A DNA stretch of 64,000 bases from Cytobacillus sp. S13-E01 (GTDB taxonomy: Bacteria; Bacillota; Bacilli; Bacillales; Bacillaceae_L), in the NCBI RefSeq assembly GCF_029193815.1, contig NZ_JARFVC010000011.1, positions 26,632-90,631 of the forward strand, written 5' to 3'. The notes under the pieces are model-generated. The model did no database searches. It was given only the letters and a program-made list of their open reading frames with translations, and was not told the DNA's origin. A program made the position numbers and the translations under genes. Below are positions 1-9,346 of the stretch, in pieces (the stretch's first letter is position 1; each line of letters opens with the position of its first letter).

Positions 1-2
1 TT

Positions 3-3000
3 ATAAAAAAGATTGTTTCAACTGACAACCCAATTGATGTTGATCGCTTACTAGTTATGACGTTTACAAATGCTTCAGCTGCAGAAATGCGTAACCGTAT
101 AGGAGATGCGCTAGAAAAGGCCTTGAAGGGACAGCCTGCATCCCTTCATTTAAGAAGGCAGCTGAGCTTATTGAACCGTGCATCCATTTCAACCATTCAC
201 TCATTCTGTTTAAATGTGATTCGTAAATATTACTATAAGTTAGACATAGATCCTGGCTTTAGAATTGCAGATGAAACAGAAGGTGAATTACTCCGCGATG
301 AAGTGTTAGAAGAACTCTTTGAAGAATATTACAGCACTGAAACAAATGAGGTGTTTTTTGATCTTGTTGATCGTTATACAAATGACAGAAGTGACACAGA
401 CCTTCAGGATATGATTCGAAAGCTATATGAATTTTCGCGAGCTCATCCTAAACCAGACGATTGGCTAGACCAAATGGTCAAGATTTATGATGTTGATGAA
501 GAGACAACCATTGATGATACATCGTTTTTCCCTTATTTGATGGCGGATATTACGCTAAATCTTGAAGGTGCTAAAACTGGGCTTCTACAAGCTTTAGAAA
601 TAACAAAGCAACCAGGTGGACCAGCGCCTCGAGCAACTACAATTGAGGGAGACCTAGAGCAATTGTCAAGGCTTCTATTTGCAAAAAACAACTCTTGGCA
701 GTCCCTTTATGAAGAAATGCAGAAGCTTAAATTTAGTAATGCAAAGCCTTGTAAAGGGGATGAATATGATCCTACTCTTTTAAAACGTGTCACCAAACTT
801 CGAGACGATGCTAAAAATCAGGTCAAAAGAATCCAAGAAGAGCTCTTTAATCGGAAGCCTGAGAGCTATCTAAAGGATTTGCGTGATATGGAACCTGTGG
901 TAGCGATGTTAATTACACTAGTAAAGGAATTTGGAAACAGGTTTCGTGTCATAAAAGAAGAAAAGGGCTTAGTAGACTTTTCCGATTTGGAGCATTATTG
1001 TCTCGAAATTTTATCGGAATCTACTACAGTAGGAGATCATCCTGTACCATCAGAGGCAGCACTAGAATATCGTGTTCAATTTGAAGAAGTACTTGTGGAT
1101 GAATATCAGGATACAAATATGGTCCAAGAATCGATTTTACAGCTCGTTACAAAAGAGGGCGAAAGTACAGGAAATCTATTTATGGTAGGCGACGTAAAAC
1201 AGTCCATATACCGATTTCGACTTGCCGAACCATTTTTATTCCTAGGAAAATATAAACGTTTTACAAAAGAAGTTGAAAACACAGGACTTCGAATTGATTT
1301 ATCAAAGAATTTTCGAAGTCGAAGAGAAGTGTTAGACGGAACGAACTTTCTCTTTAAACAAATTATGGGGGAAGCTGTCGGGGAGATTATATATGATGAA
1401 GATGCCGAGTTAAAGCGAGGCGCTAGCTATCCTGAAAGTGATAACATGGCTGCTGAATTATTGTTAATTGATCGTGAAGGTCAAGAAGAAGATCCGGCAA
1501 CATTTGAGGAAGATTCAGAAGAAGAAGTAGCGGTAGTATTCGATCAAGCTGAATTAGAAACAGCTCAGTTAGAAGCCAGGCTTATGGCTAAACAGATTAA
1601 GGGTCTTATAAAAAACCAATTCCAGGTTTACGATCGCAATCTCGATATGATGAGAAACATCAATTACCGTGACATCGTTATTTTGTTACGTTCAATGCCT
1701 TGGGCTCCGCAAATTCTTGAAGAGTTTAAGCAACAGGGCATTCCTATTTATGCTGACCTCCGTTCAGGGTATTTTGATGCAACAGAGGTTGCCATAATGA
1801 TGTCTTTATTAAGGGTGATTGATAATCCGTTTCAGGACATCCCATTAGTGTCGGTATTAAGATCTCCTATTGTCGGTTTGGATGCCCAGGAGTTAGCAAT
1901 GATTAGAATAAATTCAAAACAGGGCTCCTACTACGAGGCTTTGACTGATTTTATACGAAATAATAATACGGAAAGCAATATCCTACACAAAGTGCAAGCT
2001 TTCTATAATCAATTGCAAAAATGGCGAACAAGAGCTAGACAAGGTGCACTTTCAGAATTAATTTGGCAATTATATCGTGAAACGAGATTTTTTGATTTTG
2101 TTGGAGGTTTGCTAGGAGGAAAGCAACGTCAGGCAAACCTACGAGCGTTATATGATCGAGCGCGCCAATATGAAGCGACATCCTTAAGAGGGTTATTTCG
2201 CTTTTTACGTTTTATTGAAAGAATGAAGGACCGTGGGGACGACTTGGGAACTGCCCGAGCTCTTGGAGAGCAAGAGGATGTTGTTCGCTTAATGACAATT
2301 CATAAGAGTAAAGGCCTTGAGTTTCCAGTTGTTTTCGTTGGGGGATTGTCAAAGCAATTTAATATGATGGACCTAAATAAAAAGTACTTGTTGGATAAGG
2401 AATTAGGCTTTGGTTCAAAATATGTCAATCCTAAACTACGTATCAGTTATCCAACATTATCTCTGTCGACAATGAAAAAGAAAATGAAGCTTGAATTAAT
2501 TGCTGAAGAAATGCGCGTGCTATATGTTGCGTTAACAAGAGCAAAGGAAAAACTCTACTTAGTAGGTACGGTAAAAGAGTTACAAAAGCAATTGGAAAAA
2601 TGGCAGGATGAACTACAGAATAAAGAATGGTTGATTCCTGACCAAAAAAGAGCACTTGCAAAATCGTATCTTGATTGGATAGGTCCGGCAATGATACGCC
2701 ATCAAGACTGTGGGCTACTTCGTGGGGAGGCAACTGCTTTAGATGTTCCAGCTGAAATTACGAATCACCCGGCCAGATGGCAAGTTGAGTTTATCAGTAC
2801 GACGGGATTGCACGAGATAGCACAAGATGAACAAAAAAATGATCAGGCTGTACTAGAAGCATTAAAGAATGGTGAGCCAATTTCAATTGAAAGCAGGTAT
2901 AAACAGCAAGTATATGACCAATTAACATGGACTTATCCTAATAAGTTAGCTGCAATACATCGTTCAAAACAAAGCGTTACTGAAATAAAGAGACAGCGTG

Positions 3001-3629
3001 ACAGTATTGATGAAAGTAGCGGTAGAGAATTAGTTAAAAAGTTTCGCTCACAACAAGCAGATCGACCGCGCTTTATGCAAGAAAAGTCGTTGACTGCTGC
3101 TGAGAAAGGAACAGCCATGCACATGGTTATGCAGCATGTAGATTTAACATCTGAAATAAACGAACACACGATTCGTGAGCAACTAGCAAAAATGATAAAT
3201 AATGAACTTATTACAAAAGAACAAGCGGAAGCAATTGATATTGAGAATGTAATTAGATTTTTCCAAACAGGTGTTGGTATAAGACTAATAAAAGCCCCGA
3301 ATAATAGACGTGAGGTGCCGTTTAGCCTAGCTTTACCAGCAAACGAGGCGTATGCAAACTGGGATAATGCACAAAATGAGCATATCTTAGTTCAAGGTGT
3401 GATCGATTGTATTTTTGAAGATGAACAAGGACTCGCTCTAGTAGATTATAAAACGGATGCGATTACTGGTAGATATAAAGGTGGCTTTGAAGAAGCGAGG
3501 CCAATCTTAGAGGAACGGTATCGTGTACAGATTGAGTTATATTCAAGAGCGATCGAATATATCTTTAAAAAGCCTTTAAAGGATAGGTATTTGTATTATT
3601 TTGATGGTGGACACATGCTGAAACTTTAA
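3..3629 (+). CDS. addA: ATP-dependent helicase/nuclease subunit A, 5'-truncated by window edge
   Basis: AddA is the helicase and 3'-strand nuclease subunit of AddAB, which processes double-strand breaks for recombination in the cytoplasm. The reading frame is open from base 3, so about 1208 residues are visible. The missing N-terminus (tens of residues) would hold the Walker A loop. Superfamily-1 helicase motifs follow in order: the TFTNASA stretch at the left edge, DEYQDT near 1100-1117, GDVKQSIYRFR near 1188-1220, KNFRSR near 1307, IHKSKGLEFP near 2300-2329 and LYVALTRAKEK near 2520-2552. The C-terminal nuclease shows VDYKTD near 3440-3460. addB would lie upstream. In B. subtilis sbcD and sbcC follow addA; here they are absent and the gerP region follows directly. 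Identity is very secure. Confidence 0.97.
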   Translation: MKKIVSTDNPIDVDRLLVMTFTNASAAEMRNRIGDALEKALKGQPASLHLRRQLSLLNRASISTIHSFCLNVIRKYYYKLDIDPGFRIADETEGELLRDEVLEELFEEYYSTETNEVFFDLVDRYTNDRSDTDLQDMIRKLYEFSRAHPKPDDWLDQMVKIYDVDEETTIDDTSFFPYLMADITLNLEGAKTGLLQALEITKQPGGPAPRATTIEGDLEQLSRLLFAKNNSWQSLYEEMQKLKFSNAKPCKGDEYDPTLLKRVTKLRDDAKNQVKRIQEELFNRKPESYLKDLRDMEPVVAMLITLVKEFGNRFRVIKEEKGLVDFSDLEHYCLEILSESTTVGDHPVPSEAALEYRVQFEEVLVDEYQDTNMVQESILQLVTKEGESTGNLFMVGDVKQSIYRFRLAEPFLFLGKYKRFTKEVENTGLRIDLSKNFRSRREVLDGTNFLFKQIMGEAVGEIIYDEDAELKRGASYPESDNMAAELLLIDREGQEEDPATFEEDSEEEVAVVFDQAELETAQLEARLMAKQIKGLIKNQFQVYDRNLDMMRNINYRDIVILLRSMPWAPQILEEFKQQGIPIYADLRSGYFDATEVAIMMSLLRVIDNPFQDIPLVSVLRSPIVGLDAQELAMIRINSKQGSYYEALTDFIRNNNTESNILHKVQAFYNQLQKWRTRARQGALSELIWQLYRETRFFDFVGGLLGGKQRQANLRALYDRARQYEATSLRGLFRFLRFIERMKDRGDDLGTARALGEQEDVVRLMTIHKSKGLEFPVVFVGGLSKQFNMMDLNKKYLLDKELGFGSKYVNPKLRISYPTLSLSTMKKKMKLELIAEEMRVLYVALTRAKEKLYLVGTVKELQKQLEKWQDELQNKEWLIPDQKRALAKSYLDWIGPAMIRHQDCGLLRGEATALDVPAEITNHPARWQVEFISTTGLHEIAQDEQKNDQAVLEALKNGEPISIESRYKQQVYDQLTWTYPNKLAAIHRSKQSVTEIKRQRDSIDESSGRELVKKFRSQQADRPRFMQEKSLTAAEKGTAMHMVMQHVDLTSEINEHTIREQLAKMINNELITKEQAEAIDIENVIRFFQTGVGIRLIKAPNNRREVPFSLALPANEAYANWDNAQNEHILVQGVIDCIFEDEQGLALVDYKTDAITGRYKGGFEEARPILEERYRVQIELYSRAIEYIFKKPLKDRYLYYFDGGHMLKL

Positions 3630-3781
3630 GAAATTTCTCTTTACACGAACGCTTGTTTGTCGTATATTTAGTAAATATTTTTTTCTGAATAAAAGAGTAA
3701 CTAGCCCACGACAATTACCTAGTAGATGAATATCCTTTAGTGTAAGTAAATTCTAGGTAAGTGTGGAGGTTTTAAAAAGTT

Positions 3782-4018
3782 ATGAATCAACATTTTCAAA
3801 TAAGAACATTGGACAGTCGCTTCTTTGGTATTGGTAGACGTCCTTTTGGTTATGGGTTTCATAGACCTAGACCCTATTTGGGCTATGGATTTGGTGGACC
3901 TTTTGTTGGAGGGGTATTAGGTGGGCTTTTAGGAAGTGCCTTACTTAATCCATATCTATATTATCCACCATATGGGTACGGGTATGGCTTTGGCTATCCG
4001 GGAGGATTTTGGTGGTAG
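3782..4018 (+). CDS. Gly/Tyr-rich small protein, possible spore coat component
   Basis: A 78-residue protein of unknown function. Residues 20-78 are almost entirely Gly, Tyr, Pro and Phe with GYG-type repeats. The segment GGVLGGLLGSALL near the middle could insert in a membrane or pack hydrophobically. Such compositions occur in Bacillus coat and exosporium proteins, and the gene sits tail-to-tail with the gerP spore-permeability operon, so a spore-surface role is a reasonable inference but not shown. The start has a GGAGG sequence about 10 bases upstream. A bidirectional terminator closes the gene. No catalytic motif is visible. Confidence 0.75.
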   Translation: MNQHFQIRTLDSRFFGIGRRPFGYGFHRPRPYLGYGFGGPFVGGVLGGLLGSALLNPYLYYPPYGYGYGFGYPGGFWW

Positions 4019-4054
4019 TTATCGATAATTTATAGCTAATTTTTCAACAAGTAA

Positions 4055-4079
4055 AAAAGGCAACTAAAAGTTGCCTTTT
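4055..4079. terminator. Bidirectional intrinsic terminator
   Basis: A perfect 11-bp stem AAAAGGCAACT / AGTTGCCTTTT with a 3-base loop lies between the convergent small coat-like gene and gerPF. The A and T runs at the stem base let it work on both strands. Confidence 0.88.
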
Positions 4080-4093
4080 ACTTATTGAAAAAG

Positions 4094-4312
4094 TTACGCA
4101 TTTGCCGTTACAGTTGAGTCACCGACATCGGGATCGGCTACATTTGTAGCACTTAATCCGTTATTAATCCATTGAAAATCACCGGTATTACCTCCACCGG
4201 AACCTGTAGCTGCTTTTGCTGTACTCTTAGGTGATACATAAAAAGAATCGCCAAAGTTCACTACTCCACCAGCGACACTATTTATCTTGATGGGTCCAAC
4301 TATTGAGGGCAT
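4094..4312 (-). CDS. gerPF: Spore germination protein GerPF
   Basis: Last gene of the gerP operon. GerP proteins are made in the mother cell and are needed for germinants to pass the spore coat. The 72-residue product begins MPSIVGPI and carries the family pattern GGVVNFGD, SPKS and GNTGDF, with an ATN segment near the end; it is a paralogue of GerPA. I place the start at the ATG at 4312, three codons inside the longest open frame, because AAAGGATG lies about 6-7 bases upstream and the family begins MP. An outer ATG at 4321 abuts the ribosome site and is unlikely. Confidence 0.93.
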   Translation of the reverse strand: MPSIVGPIKINSVAGGVVNFGDSFYVSPKSTAKAATGSGGGNTGDFQWINNGLSATNVADPDVGDSTVTANA

Positions 4313-4389
4313 GATAAACATCCTTTTTTAAAATTTTAATGTAATATTTGTTTTAATAATATATGCTTATTTTAAGGATAACGTTCGTC

Positions 4390-4755
4390 TTATTCTAATA
4401 GTTGACGAATATGTTTAACTCTTGATTCAGAGGTAATATCTCCAGTTGAACCGACTTGGACCACTGCCGATGAAGAAACAGCCGTTACAGAAACATTATT
4501 TACTTTGATTATTGGTTTTTCATTAAATTCTGCCATATATACTTTTTCATAAAATAATGGTTGGGGAATAGGCTCGGTGAAAATTGGGTAACTGTAAAAA
4601 TTACCCTCCTCCTCGAAAAATAATTGATATTCTCGTTGAACTGCAAGAGCCCTTGCTTGAGGTCTAATATTTGTTGAATCTCCTAGTTGCAAAACTGATC
4701 CAATACCTAATGAGTTAACATACAGATTATTAACTACTGATAATCTTTTTAACAT
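4390..4755 (-). CDS. gerPE: Spore germination protein GerPE
   Basis: A 121-residue GerPE homologue that acts with the other GerP proteins in spore-coat permeability. It contains two copies of a short beta-type unit, NSLGIGSVLQLGDS near residue 15 and VSSSAVVQVGSTGDI near residue 95. This unit recurs in GerPB and GerPD and suggests a common fold. It lies 10 bases after gerPD with GGGAG overlapping the gerPD stop region, so the two are co-transcribed. An ATG five bases upstream is out of frame and stops at once. Confidence 0.9.
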   Translation of the reverse strand: MLKRLSVVNNLYVNSLGIGSVLQLGDSTNIRPQARALAVQREYQLFFEEEGNFYSYPIFTEPIPQPLFYEKVYMAEFNEKPIIKVNNVSVTAVSSSAVVQVGSTGDITSESRVKHIRQLLE

Positions 4756-4765
4756 AGCATACTCC

Positions 4766-4942
4766 CTATTGTGGTGCTAATGGCACAAAAGGTCCAATAA
4801 TTAAAGACTCGGGCGGTGTATCAAAAGTTGAAGATAAGGAAATTGTTTTTGTATCACCTATTAAAAAAACAGAAGAAGTTGCGACACCTATGACTTTTAT
4901 ATTGCCGACACATAAATCTCTGTTTACTACAGTAAAATTCAT
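4766..4942 (-). CDS. gerPD: Spore germination protein GerPD (58 aa)
   Basis: A short gene read directly from the sequence: the product begins MNFTVVNRDLCVGNIKVIGV and ends GPFVPLAPQ. The LCVG, SSVFLIGD, FDTPPESLI and FVPLAP segments are hallmarks of GerPD. The start ATG lies two bases after the gerPC stop, with GGTGG inside the gerPC end as its ribosome site, so translation is probably coupled. Position and length fit the fixed gerPA-B-C-D-E-F order. Confidence 0.92.
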   Translation of the reverse strand: MNFTVVNRDLCVGNIKVIGVATSSVFLIGDTKTISLSSTFDTPPESLIIGPFVPLAPQ

Positions 4943-4944
4943 CA

Positions 4945-5565
4945 CTAATCTCCACCTTTCATGTTATCTGGTAAATTTGAAATAAAGGCATCTATTGCAT
5001 TTTCAATATCTTTTTTCAAATTCGTTACTACAGTGCGCTTTATCGTTTTGTTGTCACTACGGGCAAACGTAGGATTCTGCATTTGTTGATTTAAGTAAAA
5101 TTCGATTCTAGAATCAAGTTGTTTGTAAATATCATCAATGACGAAATTACGATAAGAATCATCTAATTTAAAACCATGGTTGACTTCAAGTTTATTCAAT
5201 ACATCGATACATTCATCTTCTAAATAAACGATAAGCTCTCCCCGAACTTCATCCACAATACCTTGATTGAACTGGTTAAAGGGAGGTACCTGCATTTTAT
5301 CGTTTGATACTGAAAAGTCATCGATTGATCCAGTATCTGAAGGGTTTAAGCCAATGTTTAATGTGCCTTCTAGAGTTTCAATTTTTAATTGATCAAATTT
5401 ATATTCTATTCGTTCGATGTTTGTATTAGGTTTTTGTTTAATATCATTAACGGTATTTTCTAGTTTTTCGACCATTAATTCTAACTTTTTGATTTTTTGA
5501 TTTTGTTTTGATACATAGGAATGGAGTTGCTGCAAATATTGAGCCAATTCATAAGATATATGCAC
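4945..5565 (-). CDS. gerPC: Spore germination protein GerPC
   Basis: GerPC, about 206 residues, is the largest GerP protein. The N-terminal 60 residues are a predicted coiled coil (LQQLHSYVSKQNQKIKKLE onward, heptad Leu/Ile). A central part has a YKFDQLKIETLEGTLNIG segment typical of the family, and the C-terminal half is helical and charged. I choose the GTG at 5565: GGAGGG lies six bases upstream, whereas the ATG at 5583 has no ribosome site. The gene sits between gerPB and gerPD. Its start is separated from gerPB by about 140 bases. Confidence 0.9.
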   Translation of the reverse strand: MHISYELAQYLQQLHSYVSKQNQKIKKLELMVEKLENTVNDIKQKPNTNIERIEYKFDQLKIETLEGTLNIGLNPSDTGSIDDFSVSNDKMQVPPFNQFNQGIVDEVRGELIVYLEDECIDVLNKLEVNHGFKLDDSYRNFVIDDIYKQLDSRIEFYLNQQMQNPTFARSDNKTIKRTVVTNLKKDIENAIDAFISNLPDNMKGGD

Positions 5566-5707
5566 GCATATCCCTCCAATCATAATTCATACATTCTACA
5601 ATCCTAGTCTAAACTGGAAAAACATTACCATGCACAGGATTTGTAAATATTTCAATTTATATTATGCAGTAGTGCGAAATAGGTGAATACCCACAAGATT
5701 AATTATA

Positions 5708-5956
5708 TTAACCTGGGATTGGTGCAGTCAGTGGAACTTTAGGACCTTCTGGGTCTGAAACCTTCTCCTGGTCTTCCAAAATTAACGTTTTCTTTGATGG
5801 AGCATCTGGACCGGGTTGGGTATACCCTCCAGTATTATATAAATTACTTAATGGCTTAATTATTCCTGCACTGCCAATTTGTAATACAGATGAATTTGAC
5901 ACACTTCCAACACGTAAATAATTGATGGAGATGTTTTGATTAATATAGAAGTTCAA
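5708..5956 (-). CDS. gerPB: Spore germination protein GerPB
   Basis: An 82-residue GerPB homologue in the spore-coat permeability operon. The N-terminus (NFYINQNISINYLRVGSV), the SSVLQIGSAG unit near residue 29 and the YNTGGYTQPGP segment are family features. The start is a TTG with GGGGGAG seven bases upstream, giving the family-typical MNFYINQ beginning. A longer frame opens only at another TTG without a ribosome site. It follows gerPA by about 70 bases. Confidence 0.91.
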   Translation of the reverse strand: MNFYINQNISINYLRVGSVSNSSVLQIGSAGIIKPLSNLYNTGGYTQPGPDAPSKKTLILEDQEKVSDPEGPKVPLTAPIPG

Positions 5957-6029
5957 TGCATACTCCCCCTTCAAAAATACTTTTATATCAAAATAAAATC
6001 TTTTGAATTATTTTATAAAAACAGTCTTG

Positions 6030-6251
6030 CTAAGCGTTTCCAACAGTAGGTTGATCTACAAGGTCTTTATCATTTGTATTAGTAGAACTTTGTCTATTCA
6101 GCACATATAATCCGTCCCCTGTGTTAAAAGAACCAGCACCTGCAAATGTCTTTACATTGCTAATAGGCGAGATAGTAAAAACATCTCCAATGTTGAAAAC
6201 ACTACTACTACCAATGCTATTTACTTTTACTGCTCCGACGATTGCTGGCAT
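6030..6251 (-). CDS. gerPA: Spore germination protein GerPA
   Basis: First gene of the gerP operon, 73 residues. It begins [11 protein letters not shown] and carries [20 protein letters not shown] and a Thr/Asn/Asp-rich tail ending VGNA, the GerPA pattern, and is paralogous to GerPF. I use the ATG at 6251, with GGGTG about 8 bases upstream, rather than a GTG three codons earlier. A sigma-K-like promoter lies just upstream, which fits late mother-cell expression known for gerP in B. subtilis. Confidence 0.93.
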   Translation of the reverse strand: MPAIVGAVKVNSIGSSSVFNIGDVFTISPISNVKTFAGAGSFNTGDGLYVLNRQSSTNTNDKDLVDQPTVGNA

Positions 6252-6283
6252 ACTATACACCCTTTTGTGTTATTCTTCTATGT

Positions 6284-6313
6284 CATTATATGAATTTACA
6301 CAATTAGGCGTGA
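6284..6313 (-). promoter_or_regulatory. Candidate sigma-K promoter of the gerP operon
   Basis: On the minus strand an AC dinucleotide (CACG context, 6310-6311) is followed after 17 bases by CATATAATG (6292-6284). This matches the sigma-K -10 pattern CATANNNTA at eight of nine positions, with AC as the -35. The gerP operon is a known sigma-K target in B. subtilis; the assignment here is by motif only. Confidence 0.55.
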
Positions 6314-6382
6314 ATCTAGATTAAGAAGGTTTGGATTATGTAAAAGAATAAATGATACTTTCAAAACAAAAAATGGATGATA

Positions 6383-6391
6383 TGGTATAAT
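6383..6391 (+). promoter_or_regulatory. Extended -10 promoter of the acyl-CoA synthetase gene
   Basis: TGGTATAAT is a perfect extended -10 element about 50 bases before the start codon. No good -35 hexamer is present at 17 bp, which the TG extension can compensate. Confidence 0.5.
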
Positions 6392-6440
6392 TAAGTACAA
6401 TTTTAAATATTCCGAATAATTGACTATGGGGGTCTGAAAC

Positions 6441-8021
6441 ATGAATGTACCATTACTTCTTACGCAATTTTTAGACAGAGCAGTTTCACTATATGGAAAT
6501 AAGCTAGGAGTTATTTGTGATGGGCGAGAGTTTACATATAATGAATTGAATGATCGAGTCAATCAGCTTTCTTTTGGTCTAAGGGATCTAGGGGTATGTA
6601 AAGGAGATCGTGTAGCCTATTTGGCACCAAATACAGTAGAAATGCTTGAAGGTTTTTATGGAGTATTTCAACTTGGAGCAATAATGGTACCGTTAAACAC
6701 CAGGTTAAAGTCAGAGGATTATTTATTTATTTTGAATCATAGTGAAAGTAAAATCCTATTTGTTGATCAAGAAATATACTCATTAATTGCTCCAATAAAA
6801 GAACAGCTAACAACAATAGAGGAAATTATTGTTCACTATAAAAATGAGACTACAGAGGAAATTGACTATGACAATTGGCTGGGGCAGTATCCCGAAAAGT
6901 CATTCAAAAGAACAGAGTTAGATGAAAACGATGTTTGTAGCCTTCTCTACACAAGTGGTACAACAGGAAATCCAAAAGGTGTTATGCTTACACATAGAAA
7001 TAACTACATTCATGCGTTAAGCACGATGCATCACCTTCGTGTTTCAGACAAAGATATGTATTTACATATATTACCGATGTTTCACGTCAATGGCTGGGGT
7101 TCTCCATTCTATTATACTGCTAATGGGGCAACACATATTTGTCTTAGAAAGCCAATACCTAAAACAATATTTGAAAACGTACAAGACTATAAGGTTTCGA
7201 TTATGCACATGGCACCAACAGTTTTGAATTCTCTCTTACAATTTGCTGAAAAATATCCACCCGGGATCGACCATGATGTTCGTGTTGTTATAGCAGGATC
7301 TGCTCCACCACCTCCATTTGTAACTCAGGTTGAAGAAGAATTAGGATGGGAGTTTATCCAAGTATATGGGATGACTGAATCCTCTCCATTAAGTTTAGTT
7401 TCTACAATTCGTTCAAATCTTACAAACTTGCCGAAAAATGAGCAATATCGTATGAAGGCAAAAGCGGGCTACCAGATGATTGGAGCAGAGGTTAAAGTTA
7501 TCAATGATAATGGAGAAGAAGTAGTTAGAGATGGGAAAGAAATCGGTGAGGTTGTTACTAGAAGCAATGGAGTAATGTTAGGATATTGGAAAAATGAAGA
7601 GGCAACAAGAGAGATAATTAAAGATGGTTGGCTTCATACGGGAGATATGGCAACCGTTGATCGACATGGGAACATTGAAATCGTAGATAGAAAAAAAGAT
7701 ATTATTATAAGTGGCGGCGAAAATATATCTTCTATTGAAGTTGAAGGAGTTCTTTATGAGCACCCAGCAGTAGTAGAAGCAGCCGTAATCGCCGTACCAC
7801 ATGAAAAATGGGGTGAAACGCTACATGCCTTTGTTGTTTTAAGACAAAACGACAATGTAACAGCTGAAGAACTTATTCGATTTTCAAGGCAACAACTTGC
7901 CCATTTTAAAGCAATTACCGGGGTAACATTTGTAGATGAATTACCGAAAACAGCTTCAGGAAAAATTCAAAAAATCCACCTTCGTAAGGAATATTGGGAT
8001 CGTGGAAAGTTTGTAAATTAG
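6441..8021 (+). CDS. Long/medium-chain fatty acid-CoA ligase (AMP-forming)
   Basis: An ANL-superfamily adenylating enzyme of 526 residues that activates a carboxylic acid, most likely a fatty acid, to its CoA thioester through an acyl-AMP, in the cytoplasm. The P-loop-like A3 motif LLYTSGTTGNPKG lies near residue 170, YGMTES near 310, the GWLHTGD motif near 395 and the catalytic lysine region LPKTASGKIQK near 505. The closest families are acyl-CoA synthetases of Bacillus beta-oxidation; exact chain length cannot be read from sequence. It begins after GGGGG and ends in a terminator, so it is monocistronic. It replaces nothing in the B. subtilis order here and may be a lineage insertion. Confidence 0.88.
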   Translation: MNVPLLLTQFLDRAVSLYGNKLGVICDGREFTYNELNDRVNQLSFGLRDLGVCKGDRVAYLAPNTVEMLEGFYGVFQLGAIMVPLNTRLKSEDYLFILNHSESKILFVDQEIYSLIAPIKEQLTTIEEIIVHYKNETTEEIDYDNWLGQYPEKSFKRTELDENDVCSLLYTSGTTGNPKGVMLTHRNNYIHALSTMHHLRVSDKDMYLHILPMFHVNGWGSPFYYTANGATHICLRKPIPKTIFENVQDYKVSIMHMAPTVLNSLLQFAEKYPPGIDHDVRVVIAGSAPPPPFVTQVEEELGWEFIQVYGMTESSPLSLVSTIRSNLTNLPKNEQYRMKAKAGYQMIGAEVKVINDNGEEVVRDGKEIGEVVTRSNGVMLGYWKNEEATREIIKDGWLHTGDMATVDRHGNIEIVDRKKDIIISGGENISSIEVEGVLYEHPAVVEAAVIAVPHEKWGETLHAFVVLRQNDNVTAEELIRFSRQQLAHFKAITGVTFVDELPKTASGKIQKIHLRKEYWDRGKFVN

Positions 8022-8042
8022 TTAGTATGATAATAAATAAAT

Positions 8043-8072
8043 AAGGGCTTGGATAATTTTCCAAGTCCTTTT
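8043..8072 (+). terminator. Intrinsic terminator after acyl-CoA synthetase
   Basis: The stem AAGGGCTTGG / CCAAGTCCTT (one G-T pair) is followed by TTTT. Confidence 0.8.
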
Positions 8073-8158
8073 ACATTACAATCTTTTTCTCTTATAACAC
8101 ATAAAACGAGTATAATGGTAAATAAGTTATATTTTAGGTATAGGAAGTGTGTGATTAA

Positions 8159-9343
8159 ATGAATCAACTACTTACTCCAATTCAAACAAAAGAAAGGATT
8201 CAGTCAATCGATATAATTAGAGGTTTTGCTATTTTGGGGATCTTTCTTGTCAACATGCCTGCCTTCAACTCACCGGTACTATACATGAAACCAGGGGAAT
8301 GGTCTGGCAAACTAGATAATTGGACAGAACAGTTTATTAATATTTTTGCTCAAGCTAGTTTTTATACATTGTTTTCGTTTCTTTTTGGCTTTGGCATCAT
8401 GATTTTTAAGGATCGTGCGATTGCAAAAGGATATTCATTTCCAAGGTTATTTTCTAAAAGGTTATTCGTTTTGTTAATGATTGGTTGTTTGCACGCATTC
8501 TTAATTTGGCATGGTGACATTTTAATTTCATATGCTATTGTGGGCTTACTTTTTTTACTATTTCATAAAGCTAAACAAATTACGTTACTGGTTTGGGCTT
8601 TAGTTTTATTTATCGTTCCTACCTTCCTAATGTCGGCTCTTTTATTATTAGCATTTTACCTAGATCCATCGATGGCAGGGATTCCTTTTAATGAGACGAT
8701 GGCTCGACGTTCTTTGGATGTTTATAGTAGTGGGGCCTTTGTAGACATTACTGGGCAGCGGTTTCAAGATTGGTATTACGTGAATGGACCAGCTAATTTG
8801 CCGTTTTTAATAATTAGCATATTACCAATGTTTTTATTAGGAGCATATATGGCCAAAAAGAAATGGTTTTCACAAGTAGAAGAAAACCTAAAAGGAATAC
8901 AGAAGTTGTGGTTGACCACGATGATAATTGGTGTTCCTTTTAAACTTTTACCTTACTACACAAGTCAAAATCTTATAACAGAATATATCCAAGATGCAAT
9001 TGGAGGACCTGCTATTGCCTTATTTTATGCAACTTCAATCGTTCTCATAACAAGACATGACTTATGGAAAAGAGTCCTTTCGCCGCTTGCTGCAGTGGGA
9101 AGATTATCCCTTTCAAATTATTTATTTCAATCGGTTTTAAGCACTTTAATATTTTACAGCTATGGACTAGGACTTTATGGTGAAATAAGTCCATTTACAG
9201 GATTAATCCTGACAATTATTATTTTTGCTTCTCAAATCGTGATAAGTAAACTTTGGTTATATAAATTTCAAGTTGGACCTGTTGAATGGATATGGAGAAC
9301 ATTAACGTATGGGAAAAAACAACCTCTCAAAGTGAGGAGTTAA
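8159..9343 (+). CDS. DUF418-type multi-pass membrane protein
   Basis: A 394-residue integral membrane protein with about ten hydrophobic segments. The N-terminal SIDIIRGFAILG motif and the later FxxGRLSLSNYLxQS segment (near residue 320, VGRLSLSNYLFQS) mark the YeiB/DUF418 family, which is related to acyltransferase-3-like membrane proteins. Members are proposed to act in transport or surface modification but have no settled function. The next gene starts four bases after its stop, so the two form an operon. A TATAAT lies about 45 bases upstream. Confidence 0.87.
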   Translation: MNQLLTPIQTKERIQSIDIIRGFAILGIFLVNMPAFNSPVLYMKPGEWSGKLDNWTEQFINIFAQASFYTLFSFLFGFGIMIFKDRAIAKGYSFPRLFSKRLFVLLMIGCLHAFLIWHGDILISYAIVGLLFLLFHKAKQITLLVWALVLFIVPTFLMSALLLLAFYLDPSMAGIPFNETMARRSLDVYSSGAFVDITGQRFQDWYYVNGPANLPFLIISILPMFLLGAYMAKKKWFSQVEENLKGIQKLWLTTMIIGVPFKLLPYYTSQNLITEYIQDAIGGPAIALFYATSIVLITRHDLWKRVLSPLAAVGRLSLSNYLFQSVLSTLIFYSYGLGLYGEISPFTGLILTIIIFASQIVISKLWLYKFQVGPVEWIWRTLTYGKKQPLKVRS

Positions 9344-9346
9344 ATA

